Below are positions 33,552 to 45,864 of a DNA stretch of 64,000 bases, one piece after another. The first letter of the stretch is position 1, and the number at the start of each line of letters is the position of its first letter. The stretch is from Turnera subulata (Eukaryota > Streptophyta > Magnoliopsida > Malpighiales > Passifloraceae): contig JAKUCV010005542.1 in assembly GCA_028386065.3 (NCBI GenBank), positions 24,623-88,622 of the forward strand, in the 5' to 3' direction. Below the pieces are notes generated by a model. It saw only the letters and a program-made list of their open reading frames with translations. It was not told the DNA's origin and did not search any database. The position numbers and the translations under genes were made by a program.

Positions 33552-36456
33552 ATGCCACCCACAGAAGCTATGGCATTACCATCATTTTCTTCTTCTCACA
33601 GTATCTCTACTAAAATCATACCACCTCCCATCCTCTGGCATTCTTTGAAGTTTTCTTCTTCACGCAAAGCCAAGAACAGCAATGCAGTAGCTTGCAATTA
33701 CAACCCTTCAAGAAGACTAGCTCTCCTGCAACTGGGCGCAGGTAAGCATACTACCCTTCACCTCCTTCGAGCTATTATTATTTAAGGAGTAAATGAATGC
33801 ATTGAATTTGATTGGCTTAACTAGAACGTACGGAGATGGTTTTGGGTTTTGCAGCTATTCCTCAGTCACATTTGTTTGGCGGGAAATTGGCACAGGCGGC
33901 AACCCCTGCAGCGAGCGAGGTTGATTGGGTTCAAAACGACAGAAGAAGGATGCTACATGTAGTTTATCGCGTCGGGGATTTGGATAAGACGATAAAGTAT
34001 GTTTCTTTGCCATTTGTGTTGTGTAAAGTTGAAATCTTTGAACTCTGGCAATGTGGGTTTTCTTTTTCCGGTGAAGTTATTGCTAATAGGGAAGCTTTTT
34101 GGAGATGTATGTGTAGATTTTACACGGAATGCCTGGGGATGAAGGTGTTAAGGAGGCGTGATATACCAGAAGAGGGGTATGCTAATGCTTTTCTTGGATA
34201 TGGACCTGAAGACTCTACTTTTACTGTTGAGCTTACCTACAGTAAGTCATTGCCCTTTTTGTTATATGTGCAGAATATTGTCTTGGATACTGTTTATGGT
34301 TGTTTGGTAGTTCTTTTTCGTGTTTATGTGTTGTGATGCTGCCTAATGCGTGCAGATTATGGGGTTGACAAGTATGATATTGGAAACGGATTTGGCCATT
34401 TTGGTATTGCCGTGGACAATGTGAGTTTCTCGTTCCAGAAATATTTGGTTATTCCTTAAAATGAATGCTGGATTTCTTTTTTTCTTGTTTTCGTTTTTCA
34501 AAAACATGGGCTTTCTTATTGTTGCTGCAACCTCCTTGTAATGAATATTTAGTGTTTGTATTTGTATACAAAAATTAAAGAATACTTTTACTGCTCTTGC
34601 TTTCAAGTCTCTCTGAAATCATGTTTTAGAAAATATCTACGCACCTTGTTCGGCAAATCTACTTCATACAGTGGCAAAGATCATATTTCCTGTCAATTGA
34701 TACTTTAGTGGAGGGTGGCACGTTCAAGTTGGTAAAAATTGATATGGCTTTTTCACCTTGATCATGTGAGAATGCAGGTTGACCGGACGGTGGAACTTGT
34801 TAAGGCAAAGGGAGGCAGAGTAACCAAGGAACCTGGTAAGGTCAAAGGTGGAAGTACCAAAATTGCTTTAATTGAAGACCCAGATGGTTATACTTTTGAG
34901 CTTTTAGAGAGAGGTGCAACCCCTGAGCCCCTGTGCCAAGTGATGCTTCGAGTGGGTGATCTTGACCGAGCCATCAATTTTTACAAAAAGGTGAGAAGCA
35001 ATTCTTGATCTGTGAAGCCGCTATCTTAGATGGATTTAAACCCCCGAGACTTGATTCTTCAGCTGTTATTATGATTAAGTAACTGCTTGGTTTCTCATGG
35101 TAGTGTTGCCTTTCAATTTGTAGGCTTTTGGCATGAGGCTTCTCCGCAAAAAGGATAGTCCCGAGGATAAAGTAACTTTCCAGCTTCCAAGTTCTCTTTT
35201 GATTACTGGTGTCTTTCTGACTCATTAGACAAAGAACCTATAATCTCATAGTCTTAGCAGATAAGAATTTTGCTTTGGATTCACTTTATTGACTTTACAA
35301 ACTCTTTACTAGAAAAGTATTTCCTTATCTCTGCCTTTCTAATGCTTGGAATAAAACATGCATCCTAACTGGCGTTTTGTTATTTCTAACCTTTTTAGTA
35401 TACAGTAGCCTTTATGGGCTATGGTCCCGAAGATAAAAGTGCAGTGCTCGAGCTTACATATAACTATGGGATTACGGATTACGACAAAGGGAATGGATAT
35501 GCACAGGTAGTTTTATGCTTTTATTATCTCCAGTGTAGTTAGTGGCTATGTAATGGTCCCATGTTATATATCTGTGGTGGCTGTGATGGTTCCTTCAATA
35601 GCTTTAATCTCCCCTTTGGGAGAAGAATGATTACTTTTATGATTAACAGATTGCAATAGGAACGGATGATGTATATAAGAGTGCTAAGGCAATCAAACTG
35701 GGTGGAGGCAAAGTCATTCTTGAACCTGGGCCTCTGCCTATCATCAACACCAAGATAACTGCTTGCCTTGACCCTGATGGTTGGAAATCGGTATTACTTC
35801 TACTGCTTATTGTTACGGCTTATCTTGAGTGCCCGCAATCCGCTAGGCTTTAACTGTATTTTTTAATATTTCTCAAAAAGGTTCTTATATATCTCTTTGC
35901 CTAACCAGAAATCTCTTAGATTTACTACTAGACATCACTTGGGCTCAAATGTATAGTTTCTGGTACATGAGTATGTAATTTGAAGGAAATGCTCTTTCAA
36001 CCTGCAAACTAAGAATGAGCTTAAAATTGCTTGGTCTTGTCCTGCAAATTGAATTTATTAGTTTTTGGCAAAGGGCTGAAACTTCCTAACATAGTTCATG
36101 GAAGATCGAGAAAGGTTATCTTTATCATGTTTTATACTTCCTTTGCCAATCAAGAAAAGTTCTGGGATCTGATGGATCTAACATCCGTTGGTGATGCACT
36201 GATGATCAAACTTGCATGAACCGAGTCAACCTCATGGATTTGTTCATCAATTGCTTATGAAAGATTTATTAAAACGAAAAATCAGCTCAGTACTCGTGGT
36301 TCTGGTTAGGTAGCACTAATACATGTTTGCAGGGGCTATTTTATATTTTCTTCCCGACTGATGTTATTTCACAAAAAAAAATTAACGTTTCTCAGTTTCC
36401 TTCTCTTTACACAGGTGTTTGTTGATAATGTCGACTTCCTCAGGGAGCTGGAGTGA
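33552..36456 (+). CDS. GLX1: Glyoxalase I (lactoylglutathione lyase), two-domain, probably plastid-targeted
   Basis: Nine exons: 33552-33741, 33855-33996, 34117-34241, 34356-34420, 34778-34990, 35124-35171, 35399-35506, 35650-35790 and 36415-36456. All are GT-AG and in frame, giving 357 aa. A Ser-rich N-terminal extension of about 65 residues looks like a transit peptide. Two tandem glyoxalase (vicinal oxygen chelate) domains follow. Domain 1 runs from RRMLHVVYRVGDLDKTIKFY to FELLERG, and domain 2 from CQVMLRVGDLDRAINFY to DPDGWKSVFVDN. The protein closely matches plant GLYI proteins. It isomerises the methylglyoxal-glutathione hemithioacetal to S-D-lactoylglutathione, detoxifying a glycolytic by-product. 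The gene converges on the VAN3-binding-like gene, with stop codons 293 bp apart. Confidence 0.93.
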
Positions 36457-36749
36457 CGAAAATATGTTGATTGCTGCAAATTCTCTACAACGGTGTCCTT
36501 GGAAGATTCTTAATTTCTTTATACAGAGTTATTCCTTTTGTGGAAATCTTTTCTCATGTGAAACAATACACCAAAGAATGTGTCCCTTCCCATTTTATGG
36601 ATCCTCTAGTCCCATTACATTGCTTATGACAAGAACAGAAATTATTAGTGCATTTACCTTGCGTTACATAACATGTCAAGGAAGCTTTTACACATTTTAT
36701 GTTACTCCCACAAGTTAAAAGCAAACCTAAGTTTTGCTGCAATCCATGG

Positions 36750-39254
36750 TTACTGTCTCCAGTTGGCACGCCAATTCAACATATGCTGTATGCCCTCAGT
36801 CCACAACTGTTTGTCTGCTTTACTTCTGCATTCAAACTCTATTACTCTTTCAGTTGTTTGTATCCCGAAGTAAGCTCTCTGCTCGGTGGAGTCTTCTCCT
36901 CTCTCTCGTCCGGGCCATGCTAGGACATCACAACAGACTTCAGAGACTACACCTGCGATGACATTATGGCTTTGACTGAGTGGATGGGCTGAGAGAGGTA
37001 ACACATTGGCTCTGGGTTGAGACTTACATTTTCTCTTTTTAGTGAATGTCCCTGCCATGTGCTTGCTTTTCATTTTTGCTATCACCTGACAAAAATTTAG
37101 GGAATGAATGGTGTAATTATTTTGTGGCCTCACAACAAAAGTTGCGTTTATTGTAACAAATCAAGAGAAACGTTTCCAGTTCCATTGTTTTTCTGTTCTT
37201 CAATTTCTAACATTTCTAACATTTAAGCAAAATGGTTAGTAACTTGTTTTTCCAATGAAAAAGGATGTAAAATTTGCTGTGTTTCCTGCTTTTACCTGCC
37301 AATCTGAGTTGATGTTAAAAGAAACCTGCTTCCAGTGGAGAGCTCCTGCCATCACCATTTACATGTTGGTGAGTATTAGTTCATCTTATTTTATTGGGTA
37401 TGTCCTTGAGACTTTGCTACGGTACTCTGAATCTTTCATATATTGTATGTACCTTTCCTTGTTCTCTTGAGAAGTTCTCCCCCTCTGGTCACGAAATTCA
37501 ATGCTGCTGAGATGTTTAATTCTCTGTCTTCTTCACCCTTTTCTTCACCAACAGCTAGGGCTGTAGTTCCATACCCCTTCTGCAGCCTTGCACTTAGTGT
37601 GGCAGCTCCTCGCAAGGCTGCACTTATGCATGGTGAATTAATCAATACAGTTTCTAATATCATTTAAGAGCTGAGGACACCTAGATAGAAGTTTGCAACT
37701 CATTTGACTAATTTTCCCCTACTGCTGCCTGTGCGCTCTACCTAAAGATGACATATTATTGTCCATTATTTCTATTTGAATCTTTTATGGAAACTATGGA
37801 TCTATTCTGATAAAAGAGTTTTAAATTGGTCTTTCAAGAGGTTATTTCTATACCTGTAGCTGCTCCAGCTGTTAAAGTCATGATATCTCCATTTGTCCTT
37901 GAACTGATTGCAGAGTTGACAACTGCTAATATTTGATCATGATCTGCTCCCATGTCCTCTGCAATCTCAATGCAGTGAGATGCTACTAGAGCTGCTGCTG
38001 ATGCCACTGCTGATGATAATTTGGAAGGTGGCTTCAGGTATGTTGCTGCCATTTCTGCTGACATAGCATTTGATGCAGTGAGAGCTGCAACAGCAGCAGC
38101 AACTCCTGCCACAGACACAGCTGCATGAAGTTGGGCGTTATGAGTTCTGATCTCTTGCTTCTTCCTCTCCTTTTGATCCTTCAACCACCTTCCCATGGTC
38201 CTCCCTTTCAACATGCTTCTATATAGCTGCAGGGAAGCAAGGAGAGTAAGGATGGTGAAGGATGCTACTACGTTGGTCGGATGATTTTGATGAGGTCAAA
38301 ATGAAAAGATACCCCAGTTTTGAGTAACTGTTGGGTGGAGAGGAATTCTGGATTGAGTGCTTGATGAAGCAACACTAATTCCTGCACAGATATATTTGGA
38401 TTATATACACTCTCTTTGTTGATATGAGCACATGGTTGAAGAAGTTCCAAAATTCACCAGTAACTGAATTTGGTAATCTCATGAATTAAACTTGCCTGAG
38501 TAAGTTGACAAGTCTTAGATAAGAAGTATATGGTGTGAGTGAGAACAACAGGAAATACCTTCATTTCTTTACTATCTCTTGGAGAAATTGGAGGGCTGTC
38601 ATGACTACTACCACTTGGAAACTGTTGAAGCTGCTGTGACATATAGGTTTAGGCAGCTAGGTGATAATAATACTATGATGCAAGAGATAACACCAAAACA
38701 GAGCCATGGCGACAAACGAGAATATAATACAATACCCTTTTTTTATATGAACATATGTTTTTTTTTTGGCCTTAAAAACGTTAACCGGCTTGAGTTGAGG
38801 TTAACAATCTTACGGATTCGCTGGAAGCAGTGCAGGTTGCATCTTTTGCTTCAGCCTTAGCAGAACGAAGCTTCGGCAGTTTGTGAAGATTTTCAGAAGC
38901 CACATGAGTTCCGGAAAGAGCTTTAGAGAGCTCCATAGCTGAGAGGCTCCATGATCTAGCAAGAAACTCCATGGACTCGGTAGGAGTTTCAGGTGCAGCA
39001 CACGAAACATGTTGCCATTGTGCAGAACTGTTTTCGTCTATGTTTTCCAGTTTCAGGGATAAGCTCTTCGTGCTGCTGCATGAGCTCACTGCATCACATA
39101 AATCACAAGAAACACTCTAGTTGATGAGAGATTCACAATGAAAAAAGTAGAGTTACAAGCATGGACCTTCTTGTAGAATCTTACTTCTCAATGAGCTACT
39201 CTCACTTAGCTGACCTGCTTCTTCCTGCAGCTGGCCTTCACTGCAAATTTTCAT
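36750..39254 (-). CDS. VAN3-binding / FORKED-like protein (DUF828 plus PH-like domain)
   Basis: Nine exons on the minus strand: 39254-39185, 39088-38814, 38633-38559, 38381-38313, 38226-37854, 37617-37453, 37345-37296, 37085-37028 and 36952-36750. The frame is unbroken and gives 445 aa. The N-terminal part contains PETPTESMEFLARSWSLSA, the family hallmark. The centre is the Ala-rich DUF828 block (KKQEIRTHNAQLHAAVSVAG; LTAGAATALRGAATLSARL). The C terminus is a PH-like domain ending VIEFECRSKADKQLWTEGI. Known relatives (FORKED1, VAB) bind the ARF-GAP VAN3 and phosphoinositides at the trans-Golgi and control auxin-carrier traffic and vein patterning. The acceptor of exon 3 could be 38633 or 38630, both in frame. 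The small 58-nt exon 8 depends on a predicted intron (37027-36953); reading through it would keep a longer open frame but interrupt PH-domain homology. Confidence 0.87.
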
Positions 39255-42200
39255 GCTGAAAAAAGTGGGACGATTGTTGGATATTTAACAGGGGAAGCGA
39301 GGATGTCAATAAGATTGAATGCCTTATTATATTCAGTGAAGCAAACAAAGGCATCATATTATATGCCCCATTAGAGGGAGTTCATATTGGTCACTCAACT
39401 TCCAGAATTTGCTTTTGATCTCCACTCCTGTGTTTCATACATAAAAAAGCAAAAAAGATCAGTTTTTTCTTGAGCGGCGGGATACATCATTACTTGGGTT
39501 CTCTTTTGCCACCATTATCACTGAAAAGAAAGAAAGGAGGGTCCTCCTCCATTCAGTATTTACGTGGATATACTTGGCAAAAAGAAACTAGCGGTAAAGA
39601 CAAGTTTTTGGTCTCTCTAAAATTTATACGAATACACAAGACACTGAAACAAGCACTTAAAGAAAGGGACAGGATTCTGGCACCGAATTTTAACCCCCTG
39701 ACTTGTACTGATTTGACACCCTTTTTGTAACACCAAAAGAACAAAAATTTTGGCAGCATATTCGCTTTTAACTGTAGTGGAGAACCTTAGATCCAACTTT
39801 CGAAGTCATGCTTTTTCTCAGGCACTCCAATTCATTCCAGCATGTCAGAGAAAAAGAAGATTGTTGCAGAGCCAGAGACAGAGGAGTTCTGTGAATGCTG
39901 CCTGACAAATGCTTGTCTGGTAGAAAAACATTTGCTCCAAATGGTTGGAAATCCCAGAAATTCGAGTTCCATTTTGTTATTCTATTTGGCTTTGAACTTA
40001 TAGAATCTTAGACCCAAAAAGAAGGACTTATAGAATCAATCAGCTCCCTTTGAGGGGCAAGACAAAAAAAAAAAAAAAAAGGAAGCAACCTGATGGATTA
40101 TCTTAACAAATTCAAAGCTTTACTTCAAACTGATCGATCATTGTTTTGTAAATTCAACTTACTATACTATGTGATTTCAGATTAACTGAAGGTTGAAATT
40201 CTGCTTATTGTTCCCCTAACAAATCCCGACCAACCATTACCAGTGAAGTGATTAATTGCATTTAACATTCTTCTTTTGTTGGTTTCTTTTTTTCTTTAAA
40301 AAATCTTTTTATGGCTGCGCAAAGCATAACGCCACTCGTGCAAATGCAATTGGGATCAGTAAATTAATATAGGATTAAAAGGCGGATTAGATCATGATTA
40401 TCCTCGTGCGGCAGGATGACATGCACTTTCATAAAAAAGGACAACTAAAGCATCTGTTGCAATCCCGAAAATCATGATGAAAAAAATAAAAAATGGAGAC
40501 AAAATATTTTAAAGCCTAATTGAGAATAATAGTTGAGCCAAAAAAATGCGTTAGACTTAAGATAAAGCAGTTTTTTAAAAAATTATTTTTAATAATTAAT
40601 TGCTTCAAGTCTCATCATGTCTACCGCATTAACTTTTTCATCAAGGCCCCTCCCTCCAATTCCAATCTCTCCGCCTTCTCATTCTCCATTTTGCGGAAGC
40701 ATAATGAGTTGCAACATTAATTCAACTTATGATTTAATTTAACAATTGTTTTCACTGTTTCCATTCTCTAATTTTTAACTGCCTACCATCTAACTGCAAA
40801 GGAAGCACCTCAAGCGTTAGCTGAGCAGCAGTGAGTAGTTGCACTTATTACAGTAGTGAGCAGCAGTAATTGAGATCTGCCATGCCATGCTTCAGGGTGT
40901 CTAAAACACAGACTTTAGAGTGCGGGACTTTGACACCACCATCATCATCAACAATAGAGAAGGTGGTGACCGAAACATACTGGAAGCTCCCAACGCAGCA
41001 CCTATCACTATGGATAGCACAAAACACCACGTCCCCAAGATAGATAGGTCATGCAACCTGAGAGTATTCTTTCGAAGCTTACATGCAGGGAATCACAGGA
41101 TTTCGTCACCCCAAGCTGATATATATACGCGTCGAAATATCACCGAGTAGACATAGATTTTTCCCGTTAACGTACTCGGCCTTTCCCATAAGATGAAGGC
41201 ATTTTGCATCTCCTGTCACCCGCTCGTCCGCTGAGGCGGTTATCCACTTTTTGCTTACCACATTGTACGTACGCAAGCAAATGAAGTAATCTACAACCTT
41301 CCAATGAAATTACAATAAGCTCATCAACGACTGCATACCAGAGAAGTGTTTTAATTAAACTCCAGAGGGGAAGGTGCAGATGCAAGGGGTTCCCGCTCAC
41401 ATGAGTGGCTGTAGGGGGCAGAAATCTCTGGTAATTTACCACCCCGGCGGACAACCAGACAAGAAGTACAAGGTAGAATCCTGATGATAACCGATGGGAG
41501 TGTGAATCCAATCTAATTAACAAGCCATGCTAGATCCAAGAAACTAGTTCGGCTAATGTTAGGGATGGCCTTGTAAAAAACGATGGGCCAGTTGTGGGCT
41601 TTTTTAGGGGGAAGAGCTGCATAAAATCTCAAAATTTCTAATTTTGGCGTACCATATATTTAGTAAACCACGTGTGGATTTTTTTTTTTTTATATACTAA
41701 CGTGTGGAATTATTTTAGTTTGTCCCTTGTCACTTCAGTTGAACTATGTATTTGCTTACGACCATTTGGAGTATTTTATAGACTTAATTGGTTGTTTCAA
41801 AAAAATATAGACTTAATTGGGGGGAGCAGGTGATTAGTGATGATGGACTTCCTAGGGGTCCAATTGGGCTGCAAACTGCCCCATATTGCACTATTTTTAT
41901 TTATATATATATATATAATCAGTGTAGTGCATGCACCACTAAATTACTAAGTTGAGCAACTAACAAATCACATGATTTCCTATAAGAAAACTATATTATC
42001 CCCCACTACAAGTTGCCGGGTGTACATAATGTGACGCTTGGGAAACTTTTCAACGGATGGCGAGTAAAATTAAGTTAAGCGACGGAAATTTTCAAGAAAA
42101 GGAAAATCATACTCGATGTTGAGTGACTAAAAACACACAAGAACAATATTAAAATATGCATCCCAAACTTAAAAATTAAAATTGGAAATTTATTTATTTT

Positions 42201-42598
42201 TCTTAAACCCATAAATGTTCTGGTGCATTTCTGTCCTGCGTGTACGTGACCCATTATTTCATAAAGAACCCACGTGAACACTTTTTTTTTTCTTTCTTTT
42301 GAAAATTACCAATATGAGACCACATTACTTCTGCTAAAAGAAGAATTTTTTTTTGTGCACATTAGCCTTTTTGGTCACCCTTTTCTTATGGTCAACAATA
42401 GCCTTTTTAATCACAGCTATATATTATATTCCTTATCAATATCTTTCGCACAGTACAATATTGTTTCATATATAGATCATTCGACAAAATGTAATTGTCT
42501 CCGATTAGGTCATTGCACGGAAGACCGAAAGCAACATTTCTTTGTCATTTTATCTGCAACCACAATTGTAAAAGATGGATTCGAGGCATATATACAAC
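39255..42598. other. Intergenic region between VAN3-binding-like gene and NPF copy 1
   Basis: About 3.3 kb. The left part is the promoter side of the minus-strand VAN3-binding-like gene. The right part, from about 41940, is the NPF upstream unit that also occurs near 55905 and 62637. Short open frames at 39470-39730, 40848-41150 and 41167-41523 show no family signal. A poly-A run lies near 40063-40080. Confidence 0.45.
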
Positions 42599-42608
42599 AT
42601 ATATATGT
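42599..42608 (+). promoter_or_regulatory. Possible TATA box of NPF copy 1
   Basis: A CATATATATG-type run about 110 bp upstream of the ATG at 42714. It lies in the same position as the better TATA match of NPF copy 2. Confidence 0.35.
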
Positions 42609-42713
42609 AAATGTGACATGTCCCTCCTCCCTGATCGAGTCCTCTTAACTATATCCTCTCTTTTCCTACTTTTGTTCTTTAAAACCATAAACGGGAAATC
42701 AAAGGACAAGAAA

Positions 42714-45263
42714 ATGGAAGATCCATTGGATAAGGAGAAGCTGATAAGAGAGCCACTGTTAAGCAGCAGCAGAAAGGGCGGCCTAAGAACTTTACCTTTC
42801 ATAATAGGTACTAATGAAAACACAAAACCCAGAATACATATATTTTCTCTTCAATTCTCCTGGCCTACACACACACACACACACGCATTTGAACATATCA
42901 TAAACCTTCCGTCGTCAAAGAAAATGAATGTTCATTTATTACGATTCATGGACATGCAGTACATGAAGCATTTGAAAAGCTGGCTGCCTCTGGACTCATG
43001 CCAAACATGATACTGTATTTGACTAGAGAGTATGGCTTGGAGGCTGCAAAAGGGGCTCAGGTTATTTACCTCTGGTCTGCTGCCTCCTTCTTCACCCCAC
43101 TCCTTGGGGCCTTTCTTGCCGATTCTTATGTGGGTCGGTATCGTATGATCGTGTCCGGGTCCATTTGCAACCTATTGGTAATCTATCTCATTTTCCTGTG
43201 AAAGTCTCCATTAATTATTCTTGTCAGTTCATAAACTAGTTACTCCCCTCTTCCTCTCTTTCTCCATTTTTCTATTTAGAGTTTTTAAATTTTGGTTTTC
43301 TTTATTTTTTATCCTATCAATTTCAGACCAATAATTTTCTATTAGCTTTTCATAAATGATGTCGTTCGCTCACACCTGCCACCGTATAATTGGACTAGGC
43401 TTTCCTGGTATAATCTGATAAATTAAACAAATTCTGTAGATTTTTTTTTTTTAAAAAAAGGTTCTCCACATTTTGTCATTCGAACACAACAGTACTGTAA
43501 CTTCATGATGCAGGGAATGGTTCTATTGTGGTTAACAACTCTGATTCCAGAAGCAAGGCCAACCCCTTGTCCTCAACTCTCTGATAGTTGCAAATCCGCA
43601 ACGACCTTACAGCTTTTGCTTTTATATTCTTCATTCTTTTTCATGTCTATTGGAGCGGGAGGCATAAGGTCGTCTTCCTTGGCATTTGGTGCGGATCAAT
43701 TAAGCAACGGTAGCACACATGGTGGAATATTCGAGAGCTTCTTCAGTTGGTACTATGTTTCCAACTCGGTTTCTGCACTTTTTGGTATCACATTTGTGGT
43801 ATACATTCAAGAAAACTTAGGATGGAAGGTGGGGTTTGGAGTCCCTCTTCTGCTCATGTTCATCTCGTTTGTTCCATTCATATTGTGTTCCCCCTTTTAT
43901 GTCAAGTCAAAGCCGAAAGCAGGGCTGCTCACTGGACTTTCTCAAGTTGCTGTGGCCTGTTTTAGACATAATGAGACTACCCAGTTCTCATCCGATCAAT
44001 CCAGTGATGAAGTGCTGTACCATTGTGGGAAGGGAACAGGACATGTCATGCCAAGTGCAAAGTTGAGGTACTTGTAGAATCCCAAATTAGAATATGTACT
44101 ATCACTTAATTTGGATCTTGAAAATTGTATCCTTGCCATTTTTGCTGCAATGGAACAAGATGAGTGAGTATACATATGATAAGTTTTAGAAGTGGGTTTG
44201 ATCTATCTTGGAACCGGAAATTGGGGTCAAATAATATATGATCATTTCATAATAAGTTAATTAAGTAGTATTTGAGACTTACAGTGACAGTACAGGTGCT
44301 AAAACAACTATGCAAAATCCAAAATATCCGTTTCTCTAAATCTTAAACACAACCTGAAACTTTGTTCTTATGTTCTATTTCTCCCTTTGTCCCAGGTTTT
44401 TAAATAAAGCATGTACTATCAGAAATCCTGAAGAAGACTTGACCCCGGATGGAAGAGCTTCAAAACCAAGGAGTCTTTGCACAGTAGAGCAAGTAGAAGA
44501 GCTAAAAGCACTAATAAAGGTAATCCCCATATGGTCCACAGGGATGATCATGTCTTTGTCTATATGCCAAACCTCTTTACCGGTGCTTCAAGTTGTGACC
44601 ATGAACAGACACATCACTTCAAATTTTGAAGTTCCTGCGGGTTCCTTTGGCGCATTCTTGATCATCTTCATGACAATATGGGTTGCTCTCTATGACCGTC
44701 TACTTGTCCCTCTAGCATCAACCATAAATGGAAAACCAACCCGCCTGAGCACAAAACAAAGAATGGGTGCCGGAATCCTCGTCTCCTCTGCATCAATGGC
44801 AGCATTTGCAATGCTAGAAAGTGTCCGTCGAGCAAAGGCAATCGAGGAAGGCTTTTCAGATGACCCTAAAGGGGTGGTAAACATGTCTGCGATGTGGCTG
44901 TTGCCACATTTTATGCTGGGAGGAGTGGCTGAGGCTTTAAATGTGATAGCCCAATTCGAGTTTTACTACAACGAGTTTCCCAGGAGCATGTCAAGCATAG
45001 CTGCCAATCTTTTTACTCTGGGCATGTCTGTGGCAAACATGGTAGCCAGTTTGATGTTGAGTGCGGTGGATGATCTTAGCGGGCGAGAAGGGGAGAGCTG
45101 GGTCTTAAGCAACATTAACAAAGGGCATTATGATTACTTCTATTGGATTCTTACCAGTTTGATGTTAGCTAACTTCATATATTTTCTCGCTTGTAGCATG
45201 GCTTATGGTCCTTTCAGGAATTATGAGGCAGCTAATGCAATGGAGGAAAGTGAAGTAAATTAA
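42714..45263 (+). CDS. NRT1/PTR family (NPF) transporter, copy 1 (NPF1.2-like)
   Basis: Four exons: 42714-42807, 42960-43177, 43514-44067 and 44396-45263, all GT-AG with matching phases, 577 aa. NPF/POT proteins are 12-helix proton-coupled carriers of nitrate, peptides, hormones or glucosinolates. The first-helix motif E-x-x-E-[K/R] is present as EAFEK. FTPLLGAFLADSYVGRYR and SIGAGGIRSSSLAFGADQL are typical of the family, and ESFFSWYYVSNSVSA follows. The long cytosolic loop lies between helices 6 and 7 (CFRHNETTQFSSDQ region). The sequence resembles the NPF1/NPF2 group (Arabidopsis NPF1.1/1.2), but substrate cannot be read from sequence. A second copy lies about 15 kb downstream. Intron 2 is short here (336 bp), unlike the 1.9 kb intron of copy 2. 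Confidence 0.9.
42871..42886. repeat. CA microsatellite in NPF copy 1 intron 1
   Basis: An (AC)n run of about eight units in the first intron of the NPF gene; it is absent from the same position of copy 2. Confidence 0.6.
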
Positions 45264-45624
45264 CTAATCAAAAAAAAAGAGTGAAGTAAATCATCAAAGT
45301 TCAAGCAGTAGTTTATTGTAACAGAAACATGCATGAATATTGAAATAAAGTTGTGTTTTATCATAAATATCTATTCTATAACATTAAAGAGTACTTTGCT
45401 TTGTCAGATCATCATATTTTTTGGATTGAGAAATTAAATTAAGAAAATATAATTTCTTCGGGTTTTTGGTTCAGTTGGTACCCAACTTTCTTACGTTGGG
45501 TCAATCGTGTACCTACAACTTTTCTCGAGAAATTGATGTACCTAGAGTTTTAGCGGGCAGGTCGGTCATGAGTCTCGGGCGGGACATGTGTTGACGTGGA
45601 AGCTGCCCGAAATTGGGCTCCTGC

Positions 45625-45864
45625 TAGGGATGGCAATTTTTTCGGGTCTACCCGATACCCACTCGAAACCCGCTTTTATGGGTAGGGTATTACCCGACTT
45701 TGACCGGGTAAAAAGAGGGTAGGGTATTACCCGGACCCGAGTTGACCGGGTCCGGTAGGGTATGGGTCTGGGTAAGGGTCTAGGTCTTACCCTACCCGAT
45801 TTGATTAAGGGTCCGGATTTGGGTCTTGCTTACCCTACCCGACCCTACCCAATTGCCATCCCTA
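45625..45864. mobile_element. hAT-type MITE, 240 bp, terminal inverted repeats TAGGGATGGCAAT
   Basis: Begins TAGGGATGGCAATT and ends AATTGCCATCCCTA, with a perfect 8-bp target duplication GCTCCTGC at 45617-45624 and 45865-45872. The interior is full of TACCCGAC/GGGTA motifs in both orientations. The termini equal those of the 705-bp element at 19759-20463, but the interior differs, so it is a separate family sharing the same transposase recognition sequence. It lies in the left inverted repeat of the MULE. Confidence 0.92.

Noticed and set aside
36031..36219. Open frame inside glyoxalase intron 8
   Set aside because: It lies in the long last intron between well-supported exons 8 and 9 and has no homology that I recognise.
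41167..41523. 118-residue minus-strand open frame
   Set aside because: No recognisable domain, no splice structure, no conserved composition, and no neighbouring exon. Treated as chance.
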